64,000 nucleotides of DNA from Roridomyces roridus (Eukaryota; Basidiomycota; Agaricomycetes; Agaricales; Mycenaceae), in contig JARKIF010000002.1 of NCBI GenBank assembly GCA_029378245.1, positions 3,038,001 to 3,102,000 on the forward strand, written 5' to 3'. This document shows positions 42,289 to 54,072 of this stretch, in pieces. Position 1 is the first letter of the stretch. Each line of letters opens with the position of its first letter. Under the pieces are notes generated by a model, which did no database searches, was not told where the DNA came from, and saw nothing but the letters and a program-made list of their open reading frames with translations. Position numbers and translations under genes: made by a program.

Positions 42289-45244
42289 CTAAACGCCGTA
42301 GCGAGTAGCCAAACGCTCCTGGATCGGCTGAGGGAAGACTGCAGTCTGTGCATTCCAAGCAGCAGGATCATGCTGCTTGAATCCCTGCAGCAACGTCTGG
42401 AACATCTCATTCAGCTCCGGCGAAGGCTGGTTCCACCTGACGATGGCATTGCAGAACCACAGCAAGCTCTTGGCGATACCCGGCGGATTGGCCTGAACAA
42501 GCGTGCAGAAGCCACGGAACGCCGAATCCTTCTCCTCATTGTCGCGAATCTCGTACAACGCCTGGCACCACGCCTGAGCAAACTCGGGCAGATGGGGCGC
42601 GACGAGGTCGGGGTGCGTAAGCCCAATCCGCCCGATCGAAACAGCTGCATTCTCGTGCAAGCTCCGTGGAGCCTTGGGGTGCAGCAGAATCGGAATGAGG
42701 CGCGCAATAAGCGGGTTGACCCACTGCTTGAACTCGGGGTCATCCCTTCCATAACGCAGCGCCACCTCCCCAACAGACCACGCCGCATTATTCGACGCGC
42801 TGATAAAGTCGTATTTCGGCTCAGGATCAAGTTGAAGTGTGAGCTCGGCCATGATACCCGGCATGTGCGGACGCAGCAGGACAAAGCAGCCCATCGCCAT
42901 ATCGCCCACCAATGCGTAAGCACTCTGCCGCACGGGTGCCTGCGGGTGTTTCAGGCACACTGTGAGGAGCTGCAGCAGATTCGGGTTGCTCGCTTGTATC
43001 AGCGGCTGGAGCTCCATGCCCATGCCTTGCGTGAGACCTGAAAGGAGGTCGAGGGCCACCACGAGGAACGACTTGTCCGGCTCCTCGAGGTCGGGGTTCT
43101 GCTGGTACTGCTGGTACTTGAGCAGCGAGGTGTGGATAATGTTTGTGCAGCGCTCAAATACGGGAGGCGCGTAGGGCACAAACGCAGAGCCCATGGCGAT
43201 CGTGACGGACGCTAGGCATTCGAGGAGCGGGATGAGATCCTCGTCGTCGTCTTTGAGGCGCGACCACCGATTAGTCAGTGGCGGCATCAGAATCTCCACG
43301 TAGCGCGGATTCTGCAATGCGCGGCCCACGGCGTCGGCAAGCGTTCCAACTGCATCATATAGAATCAGCATATTCTTGTGCTGGTACTTGTCGAACGCAA
43401 CGACGAGATTCTGTAGCACCGGTTCGAGATACGGCGCAAGTTCGAGGCCTGCATCTTCCTCAAGAGTAGCGAACGCGCTACAGCCGGCTTCCTGCACTCG
43501 CTTGTTGTTGTCGAGGACCATGCGGAGTAACTATGCAATAAGATGTGAATATAGGCGAGGGAAATGAACAGGTACACTTACGCCCTCCATGGTCGGTACA
43601 AAATACAAATTCTTATGCTCCTCGGAGATGGGCTGGGTAGTCCAGCTGGCGTAGCGCCCAAGAGTCCAGCACGTAATGGAACGAACGAGCGGTTTAGGAT
43701 CAGAAAGGGTGTTGATAAGATACGGAACGAGGGTCGACAAATGGGGCTCAATAGCCTCGATACATCCTGCACAGGGCATTAGTACCAAATATTTCGAAGC
43801 GAAAAGGAAAGGCAGACCTTCAGCCATGGCACCCAAAGCAAGAATGCCGCTCTCGCGCTGGAGCCAATCGTTGCTCCACAGCTTTTCTTTGAGAGGGCCG
43901 AGCAGCACATTGAGGAGATCGCCGCCGAAGCGCACAGCGAGCACGTCGAGCGCAGCCGCTGCGCACTTGCGAAGGTTCCATTCCGTGGACATCTCGTCGG
44001 CAAAGTCCTCATCGTCAAGATCGTATTCGTCTTCTTCGTCCGAGTCGATGGTCTCCTCGCCATACGCTCCAATACGGGACTTTGGTGCAGCGCCAGCGGC
44101 GTCACGCTCGAGACCGTGAGACTTGCCACTACCGTAGTGACGCGGTTTGATGTCGGTTTCCTTGTCGGGGACCGCAGCGTCCTCGGCGTCGCCTTCAAGC
44201 CAAAGGAGATCATCCTCGCCGTAGACCATGCAGTCGAGGAGCACGGGCGCCACTTTGCCGAGTAAAGGGTGGAGGTGGACAGCGAGATCTGCGTCCTCGG
44301 CAAAGGTGAGCCAGAACTCGCATGCCTCGAGGGCAACGTTTTCGTTTTTGTCCTTGGTAGAGTAGAGCATGTACTCTGCTACGTTGTTCATCTCGGGCAT
44401 GAGCTTCTCCGGGCGGGCGGCAAGGAGAAGAACGAGGGCCTGGCAGACGTGGCGGCGGACGGATGGGTCATCGTCGGACGCGAGTTTGAAGAGGACGGCG
44501 ATAAAGGTGTCGATGTGAACAAAGAGGGATTGGGAGCCGACGGGAACAAAGTAGGAAAGACATGCGATCGCATGTGAACGCATCTTGGCGGACGGGTGCT
44601 CGGCAAGCATGAGGAACTTTGGAATCATGAAATCGAGTGGACGGGTGCCACCGATCTCGACGTCCATTTTTCGGGGGTAGTCCTCACAAGCCTTCTCGAG
44701 AACATTGAATGCAGCCTGGAGGAGGGACTGAATGGAGCCCGGAAGAACACAAGGCAATAACGTACCTCCTGGCGATCCAAATCAGTGGAATCAAGGGTGT
44801 TCATGAGCTGTGAAAGACACTCGGGCCAGCTGCGGGGCTCAAGCTGACCCAAGAAGGCGACGACATCCTGACCAGCAGCATTGCGAATCATGAGAGAATC
44901 GTCGTTGAATGCCTGGAGAATGGCGGCCTTGACATAGGCGGCGACCTCGGGCGCGGCGGTGAGGATGAGTCGAGAATTATTCTTGAGCAAGTAACCCGCA
45001 ATTGTACGGATGCGGTCTTCTTCCTGAGGCATCGCAGCAAGAATATAGGCCAGATATGCGATATATTCTGGCGCGCGAGTAAAGTTGTTAAGTTTCTGTG
45101 GCGGGTCAGAAAGTGCGGGCAGGCAAGTGGCGGGTGGCGTACCTGGGTTATGGCTCGTTGGACAGCGACATTCATGTCCGTGGATTCGTGAAGTGTTTGG
45201 AGGACCTCCTGGAGGCCCTGAGCCTGTGGAACCCATGAAGACAT
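42289..45244 (-). CDS. KAP104: Transportin (karyopherin beta 2, KAP104-like)
   Basis: Five exons (45244-45143, 45095-44766, 44715-43818, 43766-43582, 43530-42289; introns 47-51 bp) encode about 918 aa, matching the usual length of about 900. HEAT repeats run throughout: SWVPQAQGLQEVLQTLHEST, NNSRLILTAAPEVAAYVKAA, RSHAIACLSYFVPVGSQSLF. The acidic H8 loop (DSDEEDEYDLDDEDFADE, about residues 366-383) is present. LVRSITCWTLGRYASW is typical of transportin, as is the C-terminal FCTLVQANPPGIAKSLLWFC. It imports PY-NLS cargo such as mRNA-binding proteins into the nucleus in a Ran-dependent way. Start at the first ATG of the HEAT region. It diverges from SWR1 across 709 bp. Confidence 0.93.
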
Positions 45245-45953
45245 TAAGACGCGAAAGCTTTGTTTGTTTGTCTCGCTTTGCTCGCGGGACTGACAGTTGA
45301 GTCACTTCTTTTCATCTCCTCGTTTTCTGTTCAGAACCACGATCAATGTTCCTCTTCACAGTTCTTCACGCAGAGCATCAGCTTCTATTCCATCTCATCC
45401 CGAGCCACTTTCCAGGTCCAGGATGGCCTCCATATGATCCACATCAGACTCGGGTAGTTTGATCCTGGAGCTTAACCTCATTCTGCATTGTGCCCTCATG
45501 TGATGATTCAATTGCAATCCCACAACGACGGAATCTGCCACAGCCGTGAAATTGACTCCGTATGATTTGACGCGGTGGCGAGATGGCATTCGAAATTGCT
45601 TGGAATTTCAATTCCATCGAACCTCTGCACGTCTCCGTCTTTGTTACACCCATAGCCATGTTCGAATAGCGTAGTAGAAAGAAATCCCATTGAAATTCCA
45701 TCCGGCGGCATTCTTGACGTGTTTGCACTGCAAACATCCCAATCAGCGACATGGGGCGTACGTTTTGGACTCGACGACGAGCACAGCGACCACACTCCTC
45801 CTTTTCCCCTCGGAGAACAATCCTCCACTAATACACCATCCGGCCCATCCAAAAATCTTCTAAAACCATCCCAAAACCGAGAAGAATCGTCGGATTTGCT
45901 GTGTTCTTCACTTGCACTCACAACTGGCGGACGGGGCGCAGGGGTGATCCCAG
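45245..45953. promoter_or_regulatory. Divergent intergenic region, KAP104 / SWR1
   Basis: 709 bp between facing-away start codons. A minus-strand frame of 137 codons (45508-45921) lies inside, but it begins with GTG and has no recognisable domain. I treat the region as promoter and leader sequence. Confidence 0.5.
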
Positions 45954-48900
45954 ATGGTTGCGAATGGCTTGAGGAGGTCTGGTAGAGGGCGCGAGCCAGG
46001 CGGGGCAGAGGTGGATGACGCTGCTCCTGCCGACGAGCAAGTCAAGTCAGAACCTTTGGTGACACCGATGAGCATAGAGGCGGAGCGGACAGCGTTGGTA
46101 TCAGAGAAGACGGCTGAGCTCGCGGCCGTTTATGAAAAGCACGACAGTCTGGTGTGTCTTGATATTTCTTGAATGTCGCGCATATCTCTGAACTGCTTCG
46201 CCAGGTGCGGCAGCTCTTCCACATGGACACGTCCGTTAATATGGTGGACTACGACCCAGAGGTACCCACCACCCATTCCCAGTTGTTCCCCTTTTAACCG
46301 CGCGACTTTCAAGGTGGCCAAGCAAGACAATTCCAAAGTGTTCCAAAACGCAAGTTTTGCATCATTCTCGCTTAATATCCTTTCGACTAATACCGTGCAG
46401 TACAAGTCCAGATACGATCTCCTCGAGACTGCCCTGCCCATGACGGCACATTCACCCCGCAAGACGCGCTCTTCTTACACGAGTGGCCTCCTCAGCATCG
46501 CGGGTGGTTCCTCGTTACCTGTCGCTGGGCCGTCTCATTCAGCCTCCGCTCCCGTCCGACCCGCAAAATCGACCACGAAAAAGACCATAAAAACCGTGTC
46601 AAATGCAGCTCCGGAACCTCCGATAAACGGGCGCGCGAAAGGCAAAGGGAAACAAAAGGCGACAGATACGGAGGCTGGAGAGTCAATCTCTGCGGACCCT
46701 ACGCGTGGTCGAACGGCTACACGCGACGCGCCACCGCCCGCCTCAACAAGGCAGCTCCGAAAACGGCCTGGCGCGTCAGAACCCGATGATCCGCCCCCAT
46801 CGGCCGAACGGGAATCCATATCCCAACCTCCACGAAAACGACGCAAAATCGACGATGTGGGCGATCCCAGTGTGGCTGCATCAGCATCTGCTCCGGTCAA
46901 GGTAGGACGTGCTTTGCGCAGCAAGCCACGCCCACCAGACGAACCACCTCCTCCATCTGACCGTACCGTTGGCGGCAAAACAACCACCGCTGCTGGTGGA
47001 CGCGTGATGCCACATCGCTCGGCAGCACACCGGCCAGAGGTAGTCGTGCCACCCTTGCCTCACCGCCGAGCTGCCCCTCCTCCTCCCCCGAGTCCCATCA
47101 AACGGATTAAACTTCTTGTCCGTCGACCGGCGCCTACCAACCTCTCGCACCCTGCCCAGCGCGTACCCCCACCTGCATTCCAATGGTCTGTTAGCGCGTA
47201 TCTGGGCAGCTACATCGATATCGGTGATACGTTCCCAGTGCAACCCGAATTTGATGGTACTTTGCGCAACGAAGAGGTTGCGAAACTCGCAGAGAAGGAG
47301 GCCGCGCTCTGGGAACAGGTGGCTGCGATGAAGCGTGCCGGGGAGTGGTTCGGTTCTGATCTGTTTGATACCATCCGCGTTGGTGGTGCTGCCGCAAATA
47401 CAGTAGCAGTAACCGAGTCGGATGCGGCTGGTGACGGCGTTCAAGACTCTGCGGCGGCGGCTCCGGCTGGTGTAAACTCACGGCCAGGGGATGTCTGGGC
47501 GACGGTTGTAGCTTCCGTCGTCGCTCACGGTCGGCGGAATCGCGGTTACACCGCTTCTTCTGGCGGCAGCTCCAAGGCGCGGAAACCCCGCAGCGCGTTC
47601 CTCGCGGGGCAAGTCGCCTCGAAAATTCAGGGCCATTGGGATGCCGAAGCCGCCAAACTTGAACGGGGCCGGGTTGCAGAGGAGAAGCGGATTCGTGGGT
47701 ACGCCAAGAATGTAATGAATTTGGTTATCGCCGAGTGGAAGAAAGCTGTCTTTGTGAGTGCTACTAGTGCTTCCTCTTTCTTTAACTCATTCCGTGGTTA
47801 GCATATTCGGGAGCTGGAACGGCTGAAACTCGAGGCGGAGGAGTTGAAGCGCGGGCACGAGCATCTGGACGCCATTCTAGACCAGTCGGGACGCATTTTG
47901 GAGACACAGCGGGGAGATTTTACGCGTGCGAGGAGTGAGAGCAGTGTTGGCACGGGATGGGATCAAGAAGATGACGAGGAGGAGGAGAGTGAGGACGAGG
48001 ACGAGGACGAGGGTGAGGAAGAAGGGAACGAAGATCCGAGCGGGGTTGACTTGGTCTCCGAAAAAGATGACGATACTCAGGCAATGGAGGAAGAGGATGA
48101 AGATCAGAACAGCGCGGAGGTGGACAATGACGCCTTGACCAACTCACGGGCTCTACTCGGCGACTTTCCCCAGACCCCGGGCAGCATAGCCTCTAGTCTG
48201 CCACCATCGAGCTCACCGGCGGATCCGCGTTCTCCTTCACGGGGCCCCAGCGTTGGCGGCGGCGACTTGGCTGAAGAAGAAGATCAAGGGCCCGACGGTC
48301 TTCAACCCGAGTCTGCTTCTCTCCAGGATCGTTCCACGGATGAACCGGAGCCACTATCGACGGATCCTGATGAAGCACTGGCCCTTGCTGAACGCCAGTC
48401 CCCTGCCCCGTCGTCCAAAGCAGTTTCCTCGAGTTGCCAATCTTCGGCTGCCCATCACGATCCCACAGATGTCCATGTGACAGATACAGGGACCGTCGTG
48501 GATTCCGCACCAGCACCTAACGGAACCGTTGCGCAGAGGGAAGAAGAAGAGGAAGATACAGACAGCGAGGAAGCTCAGCCGAGGGAATACGAAGTCCCGG
48601 AGTACCTTCGACCTTATGCTGCAGCGCCAGTCCAGTGGGATGATACCAAGCGGGTCACACCGCCCCTTTTACTTCGTGGTGTCCTTCGTCCCTACCAGCA
48701 GTCTGGGCTCGAATGGCTTGCGAGTCTACATTCAAATCACATCAATGGTATCTTGGCGGACGAGATGGGTCTCGGGTCTGTCAATTTTTTAATCGTTAGG
48801 CTTGTGTCATCTGAAGTCTGTTCCTAGGAAAACTATCCAAACCATCTCGCTACTTGCGCATCTGGCCTGTGACAGAGGCATCTGGGGTCCTCACCTTATC

Positions 48901-51308
48901 GTTCGTGAAATGATCACGTGTGTGGTCACGTTGATGCTGAATGCCTTTCAGATTGTCCCGACGAGCGTCCTTCTGAATTGGGAAATGGAATTCAAGAAGT
49001 TCTTGCCCGGATTCCGGATCCTCAGCTACCACGGGACCGCTAAACGACGCAAAGAACTTCGTGTGGGGTGGAATGAGAAGCATCATTTCAACGTCTGTAT
49101 CACGTCATATACGCTGGCGAGCAAGGACGCTGTTGTCTTCAAACGCAAGGCGTGGTATTACATGATCCTCGACGAGGCGCATATGATCAAGAATTTCAAG
49201 TCGCAGCGATGGAGCACGCTACTGTCGTTCCGCTCGTTTCGCCGGCTTTTGCTCACTGGGACGCCGCTGCAAAACAACCTCACAGAGCTATGGGCCCTCC
49301 TTCAATTTCTCATGTCGGGGCAAGACTTTGCGAATTTGAAAGAATTCGGGCAGTGGTTCTCCAGTAAGATATTCTTCTTCATGATCCCTTTCAATATTTA
49401 CTCAGTGCTCTACTAGCACCCCTGGAGAAGGCAATCGAGGCAGGAAATGCTTTGGACGAGGACACGATGCAGCGGGTTACGCGGCTGCATCAGGTTCTGC
49501 GTCCACATCTTTTGCGACGGCTCAAGCGGGACGTCGAGAAGGAGCTGCCGAGCAAATACGAGCATTTGGTCCTTTGTCCACTTTCAAAGCGACAACGGTT
49601 CTTGTACGATGAATTCATGTCTCGAGCGCAGACCCGGGAAGCTCTCGATTCCGGGGTCTACCAGAAGATTGCAAACATCCTCATGCAATTGCGCAAAGTC
49701 TGCAATCATCCCGATTTGTTTGAAGTGCGTCCGATCGTCACGTCCTTCGCCATGGAGCGCTCTGCCATAGCGGATTTCGAGATCAAGGATTTACTTGTTC
49801 GACGACGCTTGTGCCAGGACATGGAAGAAACAGTCAACCTGGACCTGCTTGGTCTCCGATTCATTGACCGGCAAGGATCGTCTCTCATTGCTGCCCAGGA
49901 GACTCGTCGTCTGGATGGGACGACTCGGCTTCCTTTGATATCCGAAATTCCAGGCCCACCTCCACCCAAGGACACGCGCACGATTGCGTGCTTTCGCGCA
50001 TACCATGCGTACGAAAAGCGCGCGGCGAGCATCTCGCGTTGGGCTCACATTGGATATTTGAATCGGCTACGCTGTAATAGTTTCCCCGTCTACAGCTCCG
50101 AGACTCTCGCCATCGTGCAGGAATGTCACCAACCGCTACTTCCTCTTTCTGCAGTCGATACGCACTACTTTGACGCTGTGTATCTCGTCAACTCTGCCAT
50201 CAAGTCGTACGCGACACGGGCGGATGATATGGCGGGTGTACTGGATTGCTTTGCCTTTGTTACACCCACTGTCGTTGCCCGAGATATGCCCCAGATGACA
50301 CTCGGGAACCAGCCGGCGATAGACGAGCTCCCGCTCGACTTTGATTCAGGTCCTCCACCAGGCTAGTGTCAAACTCCAGATTGCGTTTCCTGCACCCTCC
50401 CTGCTGCAGTACGACTGCGGGAAGCTCCAGCAATTAACCAGCCTTCTGCGTGAAAAGAAAGCGGGCGGGCACCGTGTGCTCATATTCACGCAGATGACCA
50501 AGATTCTCGATATCCTCGAGATATTCCTCAATTTCCACGGGTATCTTTATCTGCGACTTGACGGTGCGACTCGGGTCGAGGATCGACAGTATATCACTGA
50601 ACGATTCAATGCGGACAATCGTGTGTTTTGCTTCATTGCGTCTTCGAGGTCGGGCGGTGTTGGTATCAAGTGAGGATGCGCCTTGTTTTTCATCTGTGTT
50701 TTGTCTCATACGTTATCTAGTTTGACTGGTGCGGACACGGTGGTATTCTACGACAGCGACTTTAACCCACAAATGGACCGTCAATGTGAAGACCGGTACG
50801 TATTTGATCTCAATGCAGGGTTTACCAATCAAACCAAACAATTCACAGAGCGCACCGTATCGGGCAAATCCGTGACGTGCACATTTATCGGTTCGTGTCC
50901 CAACACACGGTCGAAGAAGCCATGTTGCGTAAAGCCAACCAGAAACGCCATTTGGACGATCTCGTGATCCAGCGTGGCGAATTTGACTGGCGGACGCTGT
51001 TTGCGGAGGACGAAGGCGACGGCGACGGTGACGCTATGGCGATGGCCAAAGCGTTAGGGGAGTTTGACGATACGGAGGACGCGCGCGCGGCAGCTGTTGC
51101 AGCGCGTGAGGCGGTGCAGATCGAGGGTCAGGATCGTGCGGATTTTTTGGATGCCGAGGCGGAGGTGCCGCCAGGGCAGATTCAAGTTCAGGAGCTGGAA
51201 GAGCCCGAACCGGAGCCGGAGCCAGAGGAGGAGGGCGGGAGTGCTGCGGACTACATGATCGCGTTCGTGCAACGCGATCCTGATTTTTTCCGTGAGTGGA
51301 AGTTGTAG
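45954..51308 (+). CDS. SWR1: SWR1, Snf2-family ATPase of the H2A.Z exchange complex (one apparent frameshift)
   Basis: Ten exons (45954-46151, 46205-46261, 46314-46349, 46401-47753, 47802-48775, 48828-48900, 48952-49363, 49417-50669, 50721-50795, 50849-51308) give about 1629 aa. An HSA domain (about 490-575) precedes an acidic linker. The Snf2 core follows: [12 protein letters not shown], split Walker [38 protein letters not shown], then after the long Swr1-type insert [30 protein letters not shown] and [16 protein letters not shown]. The long split insert marks SWR1 over other Snf2 groups. The third intron is GC-AG (GCAAGT). One extra G at 50349-50350 breaks the frame before [13 protein letters not shown]; exon phases also demand its removal. 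Probably sequence error. Confidence 0.9.
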
Positions 51309-51559
51309 TTTTCTTTTTGTTGCGAATCTGTTGCTATCTTTTTGTGATTGTACGTATTGTATCTAGAACACGCTGCTTGTATCTTGTCATTAATGGGCGC
51401 CGAGTATGCAGCTGGGTATGTGATGTTGGATGTGCCATAAAGAGGTGGGGGCATATCGTATTGATATCAAGAAAAATTTCTCGTCGTCGGTGGACAGATC
51501 GCTTCCCGGAAAGTAACAGCGTCAAAAGAAGATGCATGGCTCCCTGGATGCGCACAATC

Positions 51560-53363
51560 ATCGCGTTCTACACGCGATGATGTGTGCATCGAGCATCCGA
51601 GCCATGCTGTGTCTTTCTCGATCGTTCTTCGGTCTGCGGCTCCCAGAACTCCTAAGAACCCGAGGGGAAGTTGGATACTGTTCCGTGGGTGAATATCATC
51701 GCAGTATGAACGAAAGGCTAAAAGCTTACCCATGCCACGATTAAGCAACTGCAGCAAGTCGTCCAGAGTTTTATCCAGATTCAGACTGCTAAATCGTGCA
51801 TCAAACTCGGCGCGAGTCGTCGGTACGGGGCCGTACTTTCCGTACTTTTCGTTGTCGACGGGCTTGTCGAGCGTGCCGTCCTCGATCCTCTGTTTGACGT
51901 GGAGGAGATAGTTTTTGCCGAATTCAGCGGAAAGAGGTGGTGGTGCAGGTGCAGGTGAGGTGCGTTCGGGTTCGGGGGGAGGGTCCTTTGAGAGGGCAAG
52001 GTCCAAGGAATTTGAAAAAGAATTCAAATAAAACAAGGAAGAGAAAAGGGAGGAAGAGGGAGAAAATGGAACAAATTAGAATTTTCGGACGCGTTTTAAA
52101 CGACAGTACTCACGTTGGACGGAGAGATGGGGCTGTCGAGCATTGGCTCGTCGTCGGGGCTGTCGAACATTGAACTCGTCCTGGGGACTGTCGAGCATAG
52201 TCTCGTCCTCATCGCCGTCGTCGAGCACGGGCGTGAGCGGCACCTCCAGCTCAGTCTCGAGGGTGGCAATGGCGGGGAGGAGCAGTGAACCAGCGGGCTC
52301 AGACTTGAGTACAAGAGACGCAGCACGCGATGAAGGCGTTGGCGGTCTATAGTCTCGGTACGGATGAAACCGAGGGGCGGCCCCGTGGTGGCGGCTTGGT
52401 AGCTGGACAGTGGATGTCGTGGGGGACATGGACGCAGAGGCGCGCGAGTCGGCGGGCGTGGGGTAGCGATGCGGCAGCGATAATGTTAATGTACGGTACT
52501 CGGAGGCGGGGAGGGCGGTGGTGCTCGTCGTCGGGGAAGTCGATGCCGACGTGACAGGCTCGGGCGATGTCGAAGCCGTCTCGCTCATCGTTGGCGTTGG
52601 TATCCCAAACTTGAACTTGGCAGCGGACGGTGCTGCAGTAGAGGTATTGACGCGCAGCGGGGGCGCCGTAGCTCGTGCGGTCGTGTTGTGAGCCTTGTAC
52701 TCCGGGTCATGATCTTCAACCCATTTGACGACGTCGGCCTCGGTAGCACCGGGCCCCCACAAAGGGCTTGACTTCCACGTTTCGTACATGTCGAGCCGTT
52801 GGCTGAGGGCCGCCGTACTGCAAACGGCCCAAGTGCTCTCCAGCATCACGAGAGCGTGGGCGGTAAGGGAAGGATAAGCCGCTTGAGATGCGCGTGTAAG
52901 ACGAGGAAAAAACCGTGAAAACTTTGCCACTCACGATTGGGATTGGGGGGTGACTTGGTCTTGGTCTTGGATGCGGTAGACTTGGAGGCGGCAGGTTTGG
53001 AGCTTTGGCTAGTAGGATTACGACGTTCGCGTTCGCGTTTGAACCAGGCCTCGACATGCTTGACGGTGGTCTGCTGGTCGCTGGGAGCAGGGCATTTTGC
53101 CTGTGGCGAGGAGTGAGGAAATAGCCTGCAAAGCGCCACAAAGATACGCACCTGAATCTCGGCTACAAGAGCCTTGCCCTGCTCGGAAGTGGGTCTGAGG
53201 GAAGTTTCTGCGAAACCTGGAAGGATATCATCAGTCACGAACGCGTCGACGCGCGCGAGTGGCACCAACCCTTGAGAATGGCAATGGCGTTGGGGGACAT
53301 GCGTTTCTTGGCCTGTCGACTAGGAGCTGGGGCAGCTGCTGGGACTGCTGGAGGCACTTCCAT
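51560..53363 (-). CDS. Homeodomain-like protein, putative transcription factor (one apparent frameshift)
   Basis: Six exons (53363-53270, 53216-53152, 53100-52935, 52881-52114, 51985-51730, 51651-51560) give about 479 aa. The N-terminal 80 residues look like a divergent homeodomain: helix 1 (SPNAIAILKGFAETSLRPTS), helix 2 (KALVAEIQ), and a recognition helix VKHVEAWFKRERERR in place of the usual WFxNRRxR. A Lys/Ser-rich basic tail follows, then Pro/Ser/Thr-rich low complexity. In exon 4, imperfect repeats around MLDSPQDE and MFDSPDDEPMLDSP change frame by one base near 52160-52175. Exon phase also requires one base fewer, so a one-base insertion is likely. The fourth intron (128 bp) is unusually long. 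DNA binding is inferred. Mating-type HD identity is not shown. Confidence 0.55.
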
Positions 53364-53451
53364 GGTGGAGGTTGGTCGAAGGAAGATGAGGGGAGAGAGA
53401 AAGCGGGAGAAAAAAGGATTTTGTAATTCATGACCTTTGACGCGATCCAAT
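53364..53451. other. Short gap between homeodomain-like gene and TIR element
   Basis: About 90 bp. The TIR element inserted just upstream of the homeodomain-like gene ATG, so it may sit in its promoter. Confidence 0.5.
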
Positions 53452-54072
53452 AGGGGTTTTCAAAGTTAGATTTTTCACCTCTTTATTCACTGGTTTATTC
53501 ACTTGTTTCAATTTGTTGAAAAAATGTATTTTTCACTTGTTTCACCTTGAAGACACCCTCTTGAAAATCCAAGTGAATAAACCACCAAACAGATGTAATC
53601 ATCCCGAACACTGACCCATGCGCCCCACCACGTGCACCCGCCACTCCCGTAAACCGCGCCCTCCTCGGAGATACCACGGAACACCGACAGGCAAGTACCC
53701 TGAAGCAATATGGCCTACAAGGCTATGTACACTCGTACGCGGAATCCTTTTTTTTTTGGCCTCGGCCGCGCTGGTTTGGGCTTCGAGACCCTTGATGGAC
53801 ATGTCCTTTTTTAGACTTGCGAGGGGGCATCGAGAACGAGAGGTAGAGTGGATGGGCAGCGAAGGATTCGATCGAGCGTGCCCGAGGCTTGAAGACACGT
53901 GCAGGATGGATGTCACGGGGTTTGTTTCAAAGTGAATAAATAAATGAAACAGCTCTCGACCTTGTTTCACTTCTTTTTTCTTATTCACTTTCGTTGCCCA
54001 AATTTGGAAGGTGAAAAATGCAAATGAAATAAAGTGAATAATCGAGTGAAAAATCCAACTTTGAAAACCCCT
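53452..54072. mobile_element. Non-autonomous TIR DNA transposon (MITE-like), 621 bp
   Basis: The ends are inverted repeats of about 40 bp. The left end begins AGGGGTTTTCAAAGTT at 53452 and the right end gives the same on the complement from 54072; they differ at one base in the first 26, then continue with spaced TTATTCACT motifs. The element is flanked by TA (or AAT on both sides), suggesting a target duplication. Inside both ends, TTATTCAC and TTGTTTCA motifs recur many times as subterminal repeats. No transposase domain is recognisable; the open frame on the minus strand (to about 53599) is unsupported. Superfamily unassigned. Confidence 0.8.

Noticed and set aside
45508..45921. 137-codon minus-strand frame between KAP104 and SWR1
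   Set aside because: It starts with GTG (inside a GTGAGT context), has no domain and lies in a divergent promoter region.
46881..47444. 187-codon frame antisense to SWR1
   Set aside because: Shadow of the SWR1 coding strand, which has strong domain evidence.
45954..51308. INO80 instead of SWR1
   Set aside because: The HSA position, the very long insert between RecA lobes and the [10 protein letters not shown] context fit SWR1 better.
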